Numbered from the stretch's first letter, positions 49,265 to 59,458 are shown. The stretch is DNA of 64,000 nucleotides from Pontibacter sp. HSC-36F09 (GCF_024171605.1 NZ_JALKAA010000001.1:806001-870000), one strand, 5' to 3'. The notes: generated from the sequence alone by a model not told the origin. Made by a program: numbers and translations.

Positions 49265-49345
49265 AGGATAGGTATAGGTATTGTAGCAGTATGTTGTGCT
49301 GAGCAATTGCCAGCTGTGCTAATTACGAAGCTGCAAATAAAACAA

Positions 49346-49375
49346 AAAGCCCCGACTTTGGAGAGCCGGGGCTTT
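49346..49375 (-). terminator. Terminator of queA
   Basis: Stem AAAGCCCCG / CGGGGCTTT with minus-strand TTTTTGTTTT following; 22 bp past the queA stop. Confidence 0.85.
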
Positions 49376-49396
49376 GCTAAATATCTATACCTGCTA

Positions 49397-50443
49397 TTAG
49401 AGGATCAACATCACGTCGCCGTAACTGAAGAAGCGGTACTTTTCTTTTACGGCTTCTTCGTAGGCTTTCATCACTAGTTCATAACCACCAAAAGCAGCCG
49501 TCATCATCAGCAGCGTGCTCTCCGGCATGTGAAAGTTGGTTACCAGTGCATTGGCGATCTTGAAGTCATACGGAGGGAAGATGAAACGGTCTGTCCAGCC
49601 CTCGTTTGGCTTCAGGCGGTTGCTCGCCGACACTGACGACTCCAATGCACGCATGGTCGTTGTGCCGATGGCACATACGCGCTTCTTGTTGTCCAGCGCT
49701 TTGTTCACCATTTCGGCTGTCTCGGCTGGCACCATGAAGTTCTCAGAGTCCATCTTATGCTTGGTCAGGTCTTCCACATCCACCGGGCGGAAAGTGCCCA
49801 GGCCCACGTGCAATGTAAGCGGCGTTACATCCACCCCTTTGATTTCGAGGCGCTTAAGAACCTCTTTCGTGAAGTGCAAACCAGCAGTTGGAGCAGCTAC
49901 GGCGCCTACGTTTTTGGCATATACGGTCTGGTAACGTTCCTTGTCTTCCGGCTCGGCTTCGCGGTTAATGTACTTAGGAAGCGGGGTCTCGCCCAGTTCG
50001 TTAATGGTCTTGTAAAACTCCTCGTCCGGACCATCGAACAAAAACTTGATCGTGCGGCCGCGGGATGTCGTGTTGTCGATTACTTCTGCTACCAGGTCGC
50101 TGTCGCCAAAGTATAGCTTGTTGCCTACACGGATCTTGCGGGCCGGGTCTACCAGCACGTCCCACAGGTGGATGTCCTTGTTAAGCTCACGAAGCAGAAA
50201 CACTTCGATCTTGGCACCGGTTTTCTCTTTGTTGCCATACAGGCGGGCCGGAAATACTTTGGTATCATTTACTACCATCACATCACCCTCGTCAAAATAC
50301 TCCAGGATGTCTTTGAAGATGCGGTGCTCAATTTTGCCCGTGTCGCGGTGCAACACCATCATGCGCGACTCGTCGCGGTTGGCGGAAGGATGCGCTGCTA
50401 GCAGGTTCTCAGGTAGCTCAAACTTAAATTCTGATAACTTCAT
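49397..50443 (-). CDS. queA: S-adenosylmethionine:tRNA ribosyltransferase-isomerase QueA
   Basis: A 348-residue enzyme adding the ribosyl part of SAM to preQ1-tRNA on the way to queuosine. Family segments: [31 protein letters not shown] at the start, [62 protein letters not shown] and the late [33 protein letters not shown]. The start at 50443 is chosen on this conserved N-terminus; the extra 31 codons upstream are not conserved. Confidence 0.96.
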   Translation of the reverse strand: MKLSEFKFELPENLLAAHPSANRDESRMMVLHRDTGKIEHRIFKDILEYFDEGDVMVVNDTKVFPARLYGNKEKTGAKIEVFLLRELNKDIHLWDVLVDPARKIRVGNKLYFGDSDLVAEVIDNTTSRGRTIKFLFDGPDEEFYKTINELGETPLPKYINREAEPEDKERYQTVYAKNVGAVAAPTAGLHFTKEVLKRLEIKGVDVTPLTLHVGLGTFRPVDVEDLTKHKMDSENFMVPAETAEMVNKALDNKKRVCAIGTTTMRALESSVSASNRLKPNEGWTDRFIFPPYDFKIANALVTNFHMPESTLLMMTAAFGGYELVMKAYEEAVKEKYRFFSYGDVMLIL

Positions 50444-50625
50444 ACTTTTTATAATACGGTATAAATCGTGCTGACTTGGAATGGCCTGTATCGGATAATA
50501 TGCCAGTTTCCCGAAAATTCGGCCCGGCTTACCCATGATACAATTAAAAAATCAAACCGCAAATTTACTTAGTTTGACCGAAATATTCTTACTTTTAAGA
50601 AAATTACTTTGCTATACGCCAATCT

Positions 50626-51873
50626 ATGATCTACATCCGCCTAATAGCTGAAAGTTTCCGCTTTGCATGGCAGGCCTTACGTGCTAACCTGCTCCGAACG
50701 ATCCTCTCCCTGCTGGGCGTTACAATAGGCATTTTCGCCATCATCTCGGTTTTCACGCTGGTTGACTCGCTCGAGCGCAACGTGCGCGACAGCATGAGTT
50801 TTATTGGCGACAAGGTGCTGTATGTAGAGAAGTGGCCCTGGAGTTTTGGCGGAGAATATCCCTGGTGGAAGTACTTTAAGCGCCCGCAGCCCAACACCCA
50901 CGAATACCGCTTGCTGGACCGCAACCTGACCAACGACGCTGGTGTGGCTATTTTTGCCAACAGAGGACGTAGTCTGTTTAAGTATCGCAACAACAGCTTC
51001 AAAGACGCCGGCCTGATGGGCGTTACCTACGACTATAACAAAGTAACGGAGATTCCGGTGGCCGAAGGCCGCTACTTCGTGCCGCAGGAGGTGGACGCCG
51101 CCCGAAATGTGATGATCATAGGCGACGAGGTGGCCAGCACGCTCTACCCAGGCCAGTCAGCCATTGGGCAGGAGCTCAGAGTGAGCGGACATAAGTTTAC
51201 GGTAATCGGTGTGATGGAGAAACAGGGCGAAAGCATGTTTGGCATGCCTAACTTCGACCAGATGGGAATTGTACCCTACGGCACGTTCAGCAAGATGTAC
51301 GCGACCGGCCCCAACGGCATTGGCTCGACCATTGCGGTAAAGGGCCGCGACGATGATGTGGGGCTGCTGGAACTGGAGTATGAGGTGCGCGGCATGATGC
51401 GCAACATCCGGGGCCTGAAACCACGCGACGAGGACAGCTTCGCCATAAACCGCCCCGAAATGGCTACTCAGGCCATCACAGGCCTGTTTCAGGTCATCGG
51501 CCTGGCTGGCTGGGTGATCGGCGGCTTTGCGATTCTGGTGGGCGGCTTCGGCATTGCCAACATCATGTTCGTGTCCGTGAAAGAGAGAACCAACATCATC
51601 GGTATACAAAAATCACTGGGCGCCAAAAACTATTTCATCCTGTTCCAGTTCTTGTTCGAGTCTGTGTTCTTGAGCGTTATTGGCGGTGGCATCGGCATCC
51701 TGCTGGTATTTCTACTCACGCTTATACCTCAGGACATGATGAAGATATCACTCTCTGCAGGCAACATAATTCTGGGCCTTGGCGTATCGGCGGTGATAGG
51801 TATGCTGTCGGGTATCATCCCGGCGGTGCTCGCCTCAAACCTGGACCCGGTGATTGCCATTCGCTCCAAGTAA
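50626..51873 (+). CDS. FtsX/MacB-type ABC transporter permease
   Basis: A 415-residue permease with MacB topology: one N-terminal membrane helix (RTILSLLGVTIGIFAIISVFTLVDSLE), a periplasmic MacB core domain (about residues 45-270, including YVEKWPWSFGGEYPWWKYFKRPQP and MIIGDEVASTLYPGQSAIGQELRV), and three C-terminal helices with VKERTNIIGIQKSLGAKNYFILFQFLFESV. Such proteins work mechanically with a cytoplasmic ATPase. No ATPase is next to it. The gene is followed 71 bp later by a LOG-family gene. Confidence 0.92.
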   Translation: MIYIRLIAESFRFAWQALRANLLRTILSLLGVTIGIFAIISVFTLVDSLERNVRDSMSFIGDKVLYVEKWPWSFGGEYPWWKYFKRPQPNTHEYRLLDRNLTNDAGVAIFANRGRSLFKYRNNSFKDAGLMGVTYDYNKVTEIPVAEGRYFVPQEVDAARNVMIIGDEVASTLYPGQSAIGQELRVSGHKFTVIGVMEKQGESMFGMPNFDQMGIVPYGTFSKMYATGPNGIGSTIAVKGRDDDVGLLELEYEVRGMMRNIRGLKPRDEDSFAINRPEMATQAITGLFQVIGLAGWVIGGFAILVGGFGIANIMFVSVKERTNIIGIQKSLGAKNYFILFQFLFESVFLSVIGGGIGILLVFLLTLIPQDMMKISLSAGNIILGLGVSAVIGMLSGIIPAVLASNLDPVIAIRSK

Positions 51874-51944
51874 AAAAGACACAACCGTGGCTGCAAATTT
51901 TAACCTCCATGCTGCAGTCACAAGCCCTTAAAATTGTTTATTAA

Positions 51945-52877
51945 ATGAAGAAGGCACCTTTACGTGAGGTTGCCGCAGGAGGTCTGCCTCCTGAAGAAGA
52001 CGAAGAAAGATTTATGGCAAAGCTTAGAAAGACAAGCAAAACGAAACTCAACGACGAGTCACATAACAGCGGCAGCGGACAAACGATCCTAAACCCGGAC
52101 GTAAACGAAAATAAAGCAAAAACCATTACCGACCTGCGCGAGGCGGGGCACGTGCAGGCCCCGCCTGCCTCTGCAGAGGACATCAAAATTAGAAAGGCCT
52201 TTGTAGACAAGGACTGGAACGAGATCAAGATCGCCGACTCATGGCAGATCTTCAAGGTGATGTCGGAGTTTGTGGAAGGCTTCGAGAAGATGGCCAAGAT
52301 CGGTCCCTGCGTTTCTATTTTCGGATCGGCCCGCACCAAGAACACGCACAAGTACTACGTTATGGCCGAGGAGATCGCTGCCAAGCTGGTACGCCATGGC
52401 TATGGCGTGATCACGGGCGGTGGACCGGGCATTATGGAGGCCGGTAACAAAGGCGCGCACTCTGAGGGCGGCAAGTCGGTAGGACTGAACATTCACCTGC
52501 CATTCGAGCAGTTCAACAACATCTACATCGACTCTGATAAGCTCATCAACTTCGACTATTTCTTTGTGCGCAAAGTGATGTTTGTAAAGTATGCGCAGGG
52601 CTTCATCGTGATGCCGGGTGGCTTTGGCACACTCGACGAGCTGTTTGAGGCGATCACCCTGATCCAGACCAAGAAAATCGGTGCATTCCCGATCGTGCTG
52701 GTGGGCCGCGAATTCTGGGGAGGCCTGTTTAAGTGGGTGGAGGACGTGATGCTGAACACAGAAAGCAACATCAGCCCGGAAGACCTGAACCTGGTGCACA
52801 TCGTAGACGACGCCACCGAAGCGGTGAAAGTGATCGACGATTTCTACAGCAAATACCTGCTGTCTCCAAACTTCTAG
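51945..52877 (+). CDS. LOG family (TIGR00730) nucleoside 5'-monophosphate phosphoribohydrolase-like protein
   Basis: A 310-residue Rossmann-fold protein. The LOG motifs are in VITGGGPGIMEAGNKGAHSEGG (near 150-172) and MPGGFGTLDELFEAITLIQTKK (near 223-245), with FGSARTKNTHKYYVMAEEIAAKLV in front. Family members release ribose-5-phosphate from nucleotide monophosphates, including cytokinin ribotides. The first 95 residues are a charged, low-complexity extension (DEERFMAKLRKTSKTKLNDES), so an internal start is possible, but this ATG gives the only full frame. A terminator follows. Confidence 0.9.
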   Translation: MKKAPLREVAAGGLPPEEDEERFMAKLRKTSKTKLNDESHNSGSGQTILNPDVNENKAKTITDLREAGHVQAPPASAEDIKIRKAFVDKDWNEIKIADSWQIFKVMSEFVEGFEKMAKIGPCVSIFGSARTKNTHKYYVMAEEIAAKLVRHGYGVITGGGPGIMEAGNKGAHSEGGKSVGLNIHLPFEQFNNIYIDSDKLINFDYFFVRKVMFVKYAQGFIVMPGGFGTLDELFEAITLIQTKKIGAFPIVLVGREFWGGLFKWVEDVMLNTESNISPEDLNLVHIVDDATEAVKVIDDFYSKYLLSPNF

Positions 52878-52895
52878 GAAGAAAGAACCATCTAC

Positions 52896-52930
52896 AAAAA
52901 AGCCCCGCCGATCTCCGGTGGGGCTTTTTT
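52896..52930 (+). terminator. Intrinsic terminator
   Basis: Stem AAGCCCCGCCG / CGGTGGGGCTT (one G-T pair) followed by a T run; it closes the LOG gene and faces the convergent MG2-like gene. Confidence 0.9.
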
Positions 52931-52973
52931 TATTCAGAAAAAATCAAAATCCTCCTTCTACTTGTCCCTGACT

Positions 52974-55064
52974 TCAGTTCAACAGCTTCACTTCAAATGA
53001 GGTGCTTCCACTGATAGGTATACCTGCTGCTGTCTGGCTCTGCACCCTTATTTCAAACACACCGGTTTCGTCGGAGGTATAGAACGTGAAAGTAGCGCTG
53101 CCGTCGGAGTTGGTCTGCAGGTATGGCTGCCAGTAGAGCTGCTGCCGGAAGTCCGGGATCTGGGTTTGCGTAGCGTCACCAGAAGTTGGCACGACAAAGT
53201 TTCGGGGCAGGTTATACTGCTCATAGAGGACGGGCAGGCCCTTTTCCTTGAGTCGCTCCCGGGCCCCTCCGCTTTTGGTGTAGATGGCGAACATGCCGTG
53301 GTCTACCAGGCGCCCCAGGTTGCCGGCGTATAGTTTCTCCTCTGACCAGGCAATCTCGATAGAGGCAATATCATTCAGGTCGAGCGCCATGATTTCATCC
53401 ATGTTCTCCAGCATCACGCCGTCCAGCAGGTATAACGGCTCCTCTTTCATCATGCGCTTGGTTTCGGAGGACACGTATAGTAGTCGCACAGTTTGTTTCC
53501 CTTTCTTTTTGCGCATACGAAGGTTAGTAGATACCTCCCGAATGGCCTCCTCTACATCCTGGAAAGCAACATACTCATCCAGCTTGAACACCCGGTCGGC
53601 TGGCAAGCGCGTAAGCGGAGCAGTGGCATGCGGCTCTGTCAAACCGTAGATCTCATGGATATTAGCGCGAGTATAGTGCTTCTGCGCAACGCTGATCACA
53701 TGCGGTGGAAGCGCCTGCACAAAGGCCGTGTCTAGGTGTTTGGCGAAAGTTTCCTGCTGAAAAGGCGCGTTTACATCCGCCTGCCGCATGGGTTCTACCA
53801 AGGTCTCTCTTCGGAAGCGGGCTTCGGTTTCATTTCTGGCAATGGCCTCCCACAGCTCCTGGTCAGTTCCATACCTTTGCTGCATCTCGTTTACAGCGAT
53901 AAAACCATTTGGCTGCTGAAGAGCGGAACGGCGCTCCGCTACTGAGGCTGCGAGCCAGGCAGCGGGCGGCAGTCCCTTTACGGTGACGGTAACTTGCTGG
54001 CGGGTGCCATACTGCTGGCAGTCGGCCTGGATTTCTATACCTGCTGCATTAGGTAGCCTCCCCTGCTGCTCGGCTACTACCAAACCACCCGTATTGAGCA
54101 GCAGCAGGCGGCATTCTGGTCGTGCTGCATCGCGCCACGGCACCGTAACCTGACTGGCTCCGGTTACATGCTGCGAGAAATAAACCATTCCCCCGGAAGC
54201 GGCCACGAGCACATGCCCTGTCCCTGACTTGCCCTGCACACGCACAGGTATACCTGCTGTACCTGCTTGGCCAACCGCCAGGGCTATACCTTGCGGCTTT
54301 GGCTTTGGAAGAATCACTTGTTGCGGTGCATAGCCCTCTACCTGCAGTTGTGCCACCAAGTCCTGCTCTTCTGTGGCCGTCAGGATGAAAGTTGCTATAC
54401 CTGTTTCGTCGCTTTTGAAAGTAGTGATAGCCTGCCTGGCCGTATCCCTCAATATACCCTGGGCGGCTATACCTATACCTGCAGCATTGGTCACTGTCGC
54501 TACTATTTTGGCAGGCACCCCGGCAGGCCAGACACCGGACTCGGGGAAGAAGCGCACCTGTAGCGGTTTGGCCTTTGCCGACTGTGCCTGCAGCGCCCTG
54601 ACTTCGTTAGGGTTCACGATGGTGAGTTGCTCCCGCCAGTGTTGCTGCGCGCTGAAGTTCCTCATCCAGTTGGTGGCGGCCTGCAAGGTATACCTACCCG
54701 ATGGTAAGTCTTTTGGCAACAGAAAGTCTCCTTGCGCTTTGCCGTCTTCGATAACCAGCCGCTGGCTGATCAGGGGGGTGCCTTTCGCATCCAGCAGTTC
54801 AACGTAAAGCACCCGGCTTGCGGGAGCAGTTGAGCTCTTTTGCACGGCAGCGCTGTACCAGAGGCGCTCCCCGGTTATGTACCAGGGCTGACTGTGAACC
54901 AGCTGTACCTGCTCGTCGGAGAGTTGGCGCTGCACCTGGGCGGCAGCTACTTTGGTCACTTGCTCATGCTGGGCAAAGGCGGGTAGATTAAGGCAGCACA
55001 TGGCTAGCAACCAACCTGCAGCCGTCAATTTCCTGCTCTTTATTATTCCGGGTTTGATCATCAT
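52974..55064 (-). CDS. Exported MG2/plug-domain fusion protein of a TonB operon
   Basis: A 696-residue exported protein; the signal (ending LPAFAQHEQ) favours a start at 55064 or 55061. Residues 30-140 have an MG2-like sandwich (WYITGERLWYSAAVQK to LPSGRYTLQAATNWM); 170-260 a second (RFFPESGVWPAGVPAKIVATV). Around 520-590 is a TonB-plug-like stretch (EPLYLLDGVMLENMDEIMALDLNDIASIEIAWSEEKLYAGNLG, then IYTKSGG). The last 60 residues are macroglobulin-like (SDGSATFTFYTSDETGVFEIRV). The gene follows DUF4249 by 11 bp. Probably a surface partner of the upstream TonB receptor; the role is inferred from context. Confidence 0.75.
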   Translation of the reverse strand: MMIKPGIIKSRKLTAAGWLLAMCCLNLPAFAQHEQVTKVAAAQVQRQLSDEQVQLVHSQPWYITGERLWYSAAVQKSSTAPASRVLYVELLDAKGTPLISQRLVIEDGKAQGDFLLPKDLPSGRYTLQAATNWMRNFSAQQHWREQLTIVNPNEVRALQAQSAKAKPLQVRFFPESGVWPAGVPAKIVATVTNAAGIGIAAQGILRDTARQAITTFKSDETGIATFILTATEEQDLVAQLQVEGYAPQQVILPKPKPQGIALAVGQAGTAGIPVRVQGKSGTGHVLVAASGGMVYFSQHVTGASQVTVPWRDAARPECRLLLLNTGGLVVAEQQGRLPNAAGIEIQADCQQYGTRQQVTVTVKGLPPAAWLAASVAERRSALQQPNGFIAVNEMQQRYGTDQELWEAIARNETEARFRRETLVEPMRQADVNAPFQQETFAKHLDTAFVQALPPHVISVAQKHYTRANIHEIYGLTEPHATAPLTRLPADRVFKLDEYVAFQDVEEAIREVSTNLRMRKKKGKQTVRLLYVSSETKRMMKEEPLYLLDGVMLENMDEIMALDLNDIASIEIAWSEEKLYAGNLGRLVDHGMFAIYTKSGGARERLKEKGLPVLYEQYNLPRNFVVPTSGDATQTQIPDFRQQLYWQPYLQTNSDGSATFTFYTSDETGVFEIRVQSQTAAGIPISGSTSFEVKLLN

Positions 55065-55075
55065 CCAATAAGTTA

Positions 55076-56134
55076 TCAAAAGCCGATTGGCCGCTCGTTG
55101 GTTACATTCGGGTATAGAAAAGTGTAGCGGCAATCGCCCTTAGGTGGCGCGTAAGGCAGACCCGGGAATGGCGCGTACAGCTGCCGATGAATCACGATGA
55201 AATCCTCCGTCATGGCCGAGGCGCTGAAATAGCCGATCACCTGCTCCTCAGGGTCTGTCAGGCTGTACAAATTGCCGTTGATGCGTGCCGGAGGCGGGTC
55301 AAAAATACTGCCTACGCTCGACTGCTGCTGGTTAAAAAGACGAAGAAACTCATGCGCGCCGGCCGTAAGTGAAAACTGCCTGATCTTGATGCGGTATTTG
55401 GTTGGGATGTCGGCTGGCACCACCACCACCGGCTGCTCAAAATAACGGCCATTCACCAGTCTATCATCGTTTGTTACCACTTTGGTGTTAATGCTTCCCA
55501 TATTGGACCAGCACCTCGCAGGCAACGGAGCGTCGCCTACGTCGGAATAAAACTCAAAAACGCCCTCTGTGTCCCAACGGTAGTAGTTGCCTTGCTCCGA
55601 TGGATCCTGTACCTGCGCCTTCACTTCAAAGCCTTTCGATCGCCGCTCCACCAACATACCTGCGGAATTGCGCACCACATCGATGAACTCCTTGAACTCA
55701 TAGCCTATACCTTGTAGGGCAGGCACGGGCCGCAGCAGCTCTGGGCGAGAAGCATATTTTCTCCCGTCGGGCAGCTTGATGTGCAAGGTATAGCTGCGCC
55801 CCTGCACGACCTGATAGTCGTCTGGCATCAGCTGGTATACCCCTCTGGGCCCGTGATACAACGGCATACTAGCCCCCTGGTCATCCTGCAACGTTACTAT
55901 AGCATCCAATACGGGATGCACCAGCACCTGCTTGTTTTCACTGTCGAAAGGAGCGGTCCAGGTCAGCGTTACTCTATTCAGTGTTGAATCGTTATGGTCT
56001 GTTACCATGCCGCTCACGACAAGCTTTGGCTGCCCGGCTTCGATCTGGAGTTCTAACGGGTCCACGCAGGCCTGCAGACAAACGATGATGAGGAGCATGG
56101 CCCAAAACCTGTATTTTTGAAAAATGATCTGCAT
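55076..56134 (-). CDS. DUF4249 family lipoprotein
   Basis: A 352-residue lipoprotein: MQIIFQKYRFWAMLLIIVCLQAC has the lipobox (LQAC). DUF4249 hallmarks are visible: PKLVVSGMVTDHNDSTLNRVTLTWTAPF, then YTLHIKLPDGRKYAS, and a C-terminal QVIGYFSASAMTEDF segment. The family partners TonB-dependent receptors in Bacteroidota. An in-frame ATG at 56197 overlaps the upstream receptor stop as ATGA; with that start the signal would be preceded by 21 residues. Translational coupling is possible either way. Ligand unknown. Confidence 0.88.
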   Translation of the reverse strand: MQIIFQKYRFWAMLLIIVCLQACVDPLELQIEAGQPKLVVSGMVTDHNDSTLNRVTLTWTAPFDSENKQVLVHPVLDAIVTLQDDQGASMPLYHGPRGVYQLMPDDYQVVQGRSYTLHIKLPDGRKYASRPELLRPVPALQGIGYEFKEFIDVVRNSAGMLVERRSKGFEVKAQVQDPSEQGNYYRWDTEGVFEFYSDVGDAPLPARCWSNMGSINTKVVTNDDRLVNGRYFEQPVVVVPADIPTKYRIKIRQFSLTAGAHEFLRLFNQQQSSVGSIFDPPPARINGNLYSLTDPEEQVIGYFSASAMTEDFIVIHRQLYAPFPGLPYAPPKGDCRYTFLYPNVTNERPIGF

Positions 56135-56193
56135 TTCCAGGTATAGTTTAGTTGCCTGTGCCCTGTCTGAATATCTTTCCCTGATTAGCCCTC

Positions 56194-58878
56194 TCATCGT
56201 GTGATCTTGAAGTTGTAAGTAATAGCCGGCACCGCTGACCCTATCACCGACAGGCGGTAGGCCTGCGGGATGGTACCGCCATAGGCTGGTTTGAAGAACA
56301 CGGAGTAAGGGTTTTTGCGCCCGTACACGTTGTATACCGAGAAAGCCCAGCTGCTCACCCAGTTTGCGTTTCGTTTGTTGGTGCCGTCTATCACAAAGGC
56401 CAGGTCCAGGCGGTGGTAGTCGGGTATGCGGTGCTGGTTGCGGTCACTGTAGTTTACCATTAGCAGTCCATCGATATAGCCCACTGATTCCGGATAGGTA
56501 ATCGGGCGGCCGGTGCTGTAAGTGAAATTGGCTGAAAGGCTGATCAAACGGGTCAGCTGCTGGTTCACAACCAGACTCAGGTCATGCGGCTTGTCGAAGT
56601 TGGCCGGGAAAGATTTGCCGTTGTTGATGCGCTCTTCGGGCGTGGGGCCGTTGACGCGGCGCAGTGACCTGGAATAGGTATAGCTGGCCCAGCCTGTCAG
56701 CTTCTTGCCTTTGCGTCGCATCATCAGTTCCAGTCCGTAGGCCTTGCCCTCGCCTGGCAGCAGGTCGGCATCGAGGGTGCTGTTGAGCAGGAGCCGGGCG
56801 CCGTCCTTGTACTCCACCAGATCGTGCAGCTTCTTGTAATAGACCTCCGCCGAAAGCTCAATAGTATTGTCCTGCAGGTTTTTGAAAAAGCCAAGTGCCA
56901 CCTGATCCCCGAGCTGCGGGTGCAGGTGCGGGTTACTCGTTTTCCAGATATCCACCGGAGAGGCCGCTGTGGTGTTGGAGATGAGGTGAATGTACTGCGC
57001 CATCCGGTTGTAGCCCAGTTTAACAGAGCTGTTCTCGCCCAGCGTTATTTTAAGGGAAGCTCGCGGCTCGAAATTACCGTATCGCTGTATCACTCCGCCG
57101 TTGCTGTAGCTGAGCGTATCGATGATCGTCGACTCGCGGCGGGGCGACTCCGAATCGTACACGTATACATCGCCCGGCCCCAGGTTATAGTAAGAGGAGT
57201 AGCGCAGCCCGTAGCTGACCGATATCCTTGGGTTAAGGGCGTATTCGTGATCCAGGTATAGCGCAGCTTCAATGGAACGCTCGCGAGGCATATGAACAGG
57301 CAGCAAACTAGACAGTTCTGAACCAGGCGTCAGGGTGCCGGGGCTAAACTCATACCAGGAGGACGAGGCACCCAAGCCCATCTTATGCCGCACGGAGGGC
57401 TCAAAATTCAAGTCCGCCTTGATCTGCTTGTACTTTATCTCTGAGTCGAGGGTATAGCTGTAGGGCTCTGTTTCGGCCTCCACGCCATAGTCATAGTCAC
57501 CAATTACGCCGGTTACGCTTGACAGCAGTTTGTCATTGAAGGTATGGTTCCAGCGGGCGGTGCCGGTGGCCGTACCCCAGGTATAGGTGGTGTCGGCCCC
57601 GAAGCGGAAACCGTCGCGGCTCATGTAGCCTGACACCATGAGCTGGTCTTTGGCACTGATCGTATAGTCTACCTTGGCGTTAAAGTCGTAGAAATAGCCG
57701 TCGCTGTCGCGCACGGCTTTGTCAGGCACGTAGCGCATGGCCAGACCGGGGTAGGCGCCTCGCCCGCCGAGTACAAAAGAAGCCTTGTCTTTCAGCAGCG
57801 GCGCTTCCACCATCAGACGGCTGGCCAGCAAACCGATGCCACCGCTCAGGATGGGCGCTTTCTTGTTGCCCTCTTTCATCTCTACATCCAGCACCGACGA
57901 GATGCGCCCGCCATACCGGGCAGGTATACCGCCGCGGTAAAGGGTAACATCCTGCACCATATCCGGGTTGAAAACCGAGAAGAAACCAAATAAATGCGAT
58001 GCACTGAAAAGTGTCGCCTGATCCTGCAAAACCAGGTTTTGGTCGATGCTGCCGCCACGCACATTGAAGCCACTGGCCCCTTCGCCGACGGTGGTCACGC
58101 CCGGCAGCGTAATGATACTGCGCAACACGTCCACCTCGCCCAGAAAATTGGGCATCTTGCGCACTTCCTGTATCGACAAGCGGGCCACGCCCATTTCCAG
58201 GCTCTCTACATTATGGTCGGGTGCTTTAGCGGATACCTCCACTTCCCGCAGCTGGTTACTTACTTCAAACAACTCGATGTGCATGGTGCGGCTCTGCTGC
58301 AGACTCACCCGCCGCTGGTCCTCTACCATACCCATAGCCCGCACCCGCAAGGTATAATTACCAGCCGGCACCACCAGAGTATACCTGCCCTGCTCATCAG
58401 CTACAGTGCCTTTTTCGGTCTCTACAAGTAGCACAATGGCCCCGATAAATGGCTCGCCTGTTTTGGCATTGCGTACCTGCCCGCTCAGGGTCACGATGCG
58501 CTCAGCGACCTGCCCTGCAGCAGCTTCCCCAGATGGCACCGTGTCAGAACGAAAGATGGAGGCTGCGGATTGGGGCACCAACACAATGGTACGGTCATCA
58601 TACAGCACAAAGGAAAGGCGGGCTTTTCCCAGGAGCTTTTGCAGCGCGCTGGCGATTGGTTCCTGATCAAACGCTTGCGTGATTTGCACGCCTTCTACCC
58701 ACTCCAACTGATAGAACACACGCAGCTTGTGTTTCTGCTGCAAGTCCTGCAGCACCGCCTGCAGGGGCTGATTCTGATAGCTGGCCGTGATGCGAGTCTG
58801 CCCGGTGTCCTGCGCCCAGGTATGGCCTGAAAGCAGCATCAGGATGGTGAGCAGAAAGTACTGGTAGCGTCTATTCAT
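56194..58878 (-). CDS. TonB-dependent receptor with STN and carboxypeptidase-like N-terminal domains
   Basis: An 894-residue outer-membrane receptor. Signal ends HTWAQDTG. The STN domain (residues about 30-100, YQNQPLQAVLQDLQQKHKLRVFYQLEWVEGV) is typical of signal-transducing receptors. A CarboxypepD_reg-like domain follows (LSGQVRNAKTGEPFIGAIVLLVETEKGTVADEQGRYTLVV), then the plug (EVDVLRSIITLPGVTTVGEGASGFNVRGGSIDQNLVLQDQATLF) and the 22-strand barrel. No sigma/anti-sigma pair is nearby in spite of the STN domain. It forms an operon with DUF4249 and the MG2/plug fusion gene. The substrate is unknown. Confidence 0.92.
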   Translation of the reverse strand: MNRRYQYFLLTILMLLSGHTWAQDTGQTRITASYQNQPLQAVLQDLQQKHKLRVFYQLEWVEGVQITQAFDQEPIASALQKLLGKARLSFVLYDDRTIVLVPQSAASIFRSDTVPSGEAAAGQVAERIVTLSGQVRNAKTGEPFIGAIVLLVETEKGTVADEQGRYTLVVPAGNYTLRVRAMGMVEDQRRVSLQQSRTMHIELFEVSNQLREVEVSAKAPDHNVESLEMGVARLSIQEVRKMPNFLGEVDVLRSIITLPGVTTVGEGASGFNVRGGSIDQNLVLQDQATLFSASHLFGFFSVFNPDMVQDVTLYRGGIPARYGGRISSVLDVEMKEGNKKAPILSGGIGLLASRLMVEAPLLKDKASFVLGGRGAYPGLAMRYVPDKAVRDSDGYFYDFNAKVDYTISAKDQLMVSGYMSRDGFRFGADTTYTWGTATGTARWNHTFNDKLLSSVTGVIGDYDYGVEAETEPYSYTLDSEIKYKQIKADLNFEPSVRHKMGLGASSSWYEFSPGTLTPGSELSSLLPVHMPRERSIEAALYLDHEYALNPRISVSYGLRYSSYYNLGPGDVYVYDSESPRRESTIIDTLSYSNGGVIQRYGNFEPRASLKITLGENSSVKLGYNRMAQYIHLISNTTAASPVDIWKTSNPHLHPQLGDQVALGFFKNLQDNTIELSAEVYYKKLHDLVEYKDGARLLLNSTLDADLLPGEGKAYGLELMMRRKGKKLTGWASYTYSRSLRRVNGPTPEERINNGKSFPANFDKPHDLSLVVNQQLTRLISLSANFTYSTGRPITYPESVGYIDGLLMVNYSDRNQHRIPDYHRLDLAFVIDGTNKRNANWVSSWAFSVYNVYGRKNPYSVFFKPAYGGTIPQAYRLSVIGSAVPAITYNFKITR

Positions 58879-59062
58879 AAAAAGGGATGCGGTTGGCGTA
58901 TGTGCGCAGAAGGCAAAAGGAGGAACTACATTGCACCTTAGCAATATATAGTTTTAACATTGGATTTGAAAATTTTGGAATGGCCTCTGCGCAAAAGCTT
59001 TGTGCTTTCAAATTTTACCTAAGTCCCACAGAATCGTACATAATAAAAGAAGAGCCAGACCT

Positions 59063-59458
59063 ATGTCAGAAACAGACAAAGAGAAGATAAAGAAGCTCAA
59101 GAAAAAGCTGCGGGTGCAGGAGCAGAAGAACGCTGAGATACGGGACCACATGGCGGCCGAGCGCACCATCTTCGCCAACGAACGCACCCTCATGGCCTAC
59201 CTGCGTACCGCCATGACGGTCTCCGTGGGCGGTTATGTGGCCATCAAACTTTCAGACGACCTGTACCTGGACATCATTGGCGTCATTCTGATTCCGGTTG
59301 GTATCATACTGGGCATATACAGCTTTGTCAGGTATAGGCACAAGCAGCGCGTCATCGAGGGGCACCACCAGGACTACTGCCCGACCAGCCACGAACACGA
59401 GCGGGCACACAATGAGCTGCCCCAGCCCGGCGGGAACGGCAAACAAACTTCTGCTTAA
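59063..59458 (+). CDS. DUF202 (YidH-like) membrane protein, copy 1
   Basis: A 131-residue membrane protein: a basic coiled-coil head (KEKIKKLKKKLRVQEQKNAEIRDHMAAERT), then the family signature FANERTLMAYLRTAMTVSVGGYVAIKLS and two hydrophobic helices ending near residue 95, and a His-rich tail (HHQDYCPTSHEHERAHNEL). The start at 59063 is chosen. A second copy begins 89 bp after its stop and shares the same arrangement; the pair probably arose by tandem duplication. Function unknown. Confidence 0.88.
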   Translation: MSETDKEKIKKLKKKLRVQEQKNAEIRDHMAAERTIFANERTLMAYLRTAMTVSVGGYVAIKLSDDLYLDIIGVILIPVGIILGIYSFVRYRHKQRVIEGHHQDYCPTSHEHERAHNELPQPGGNGKQTSA

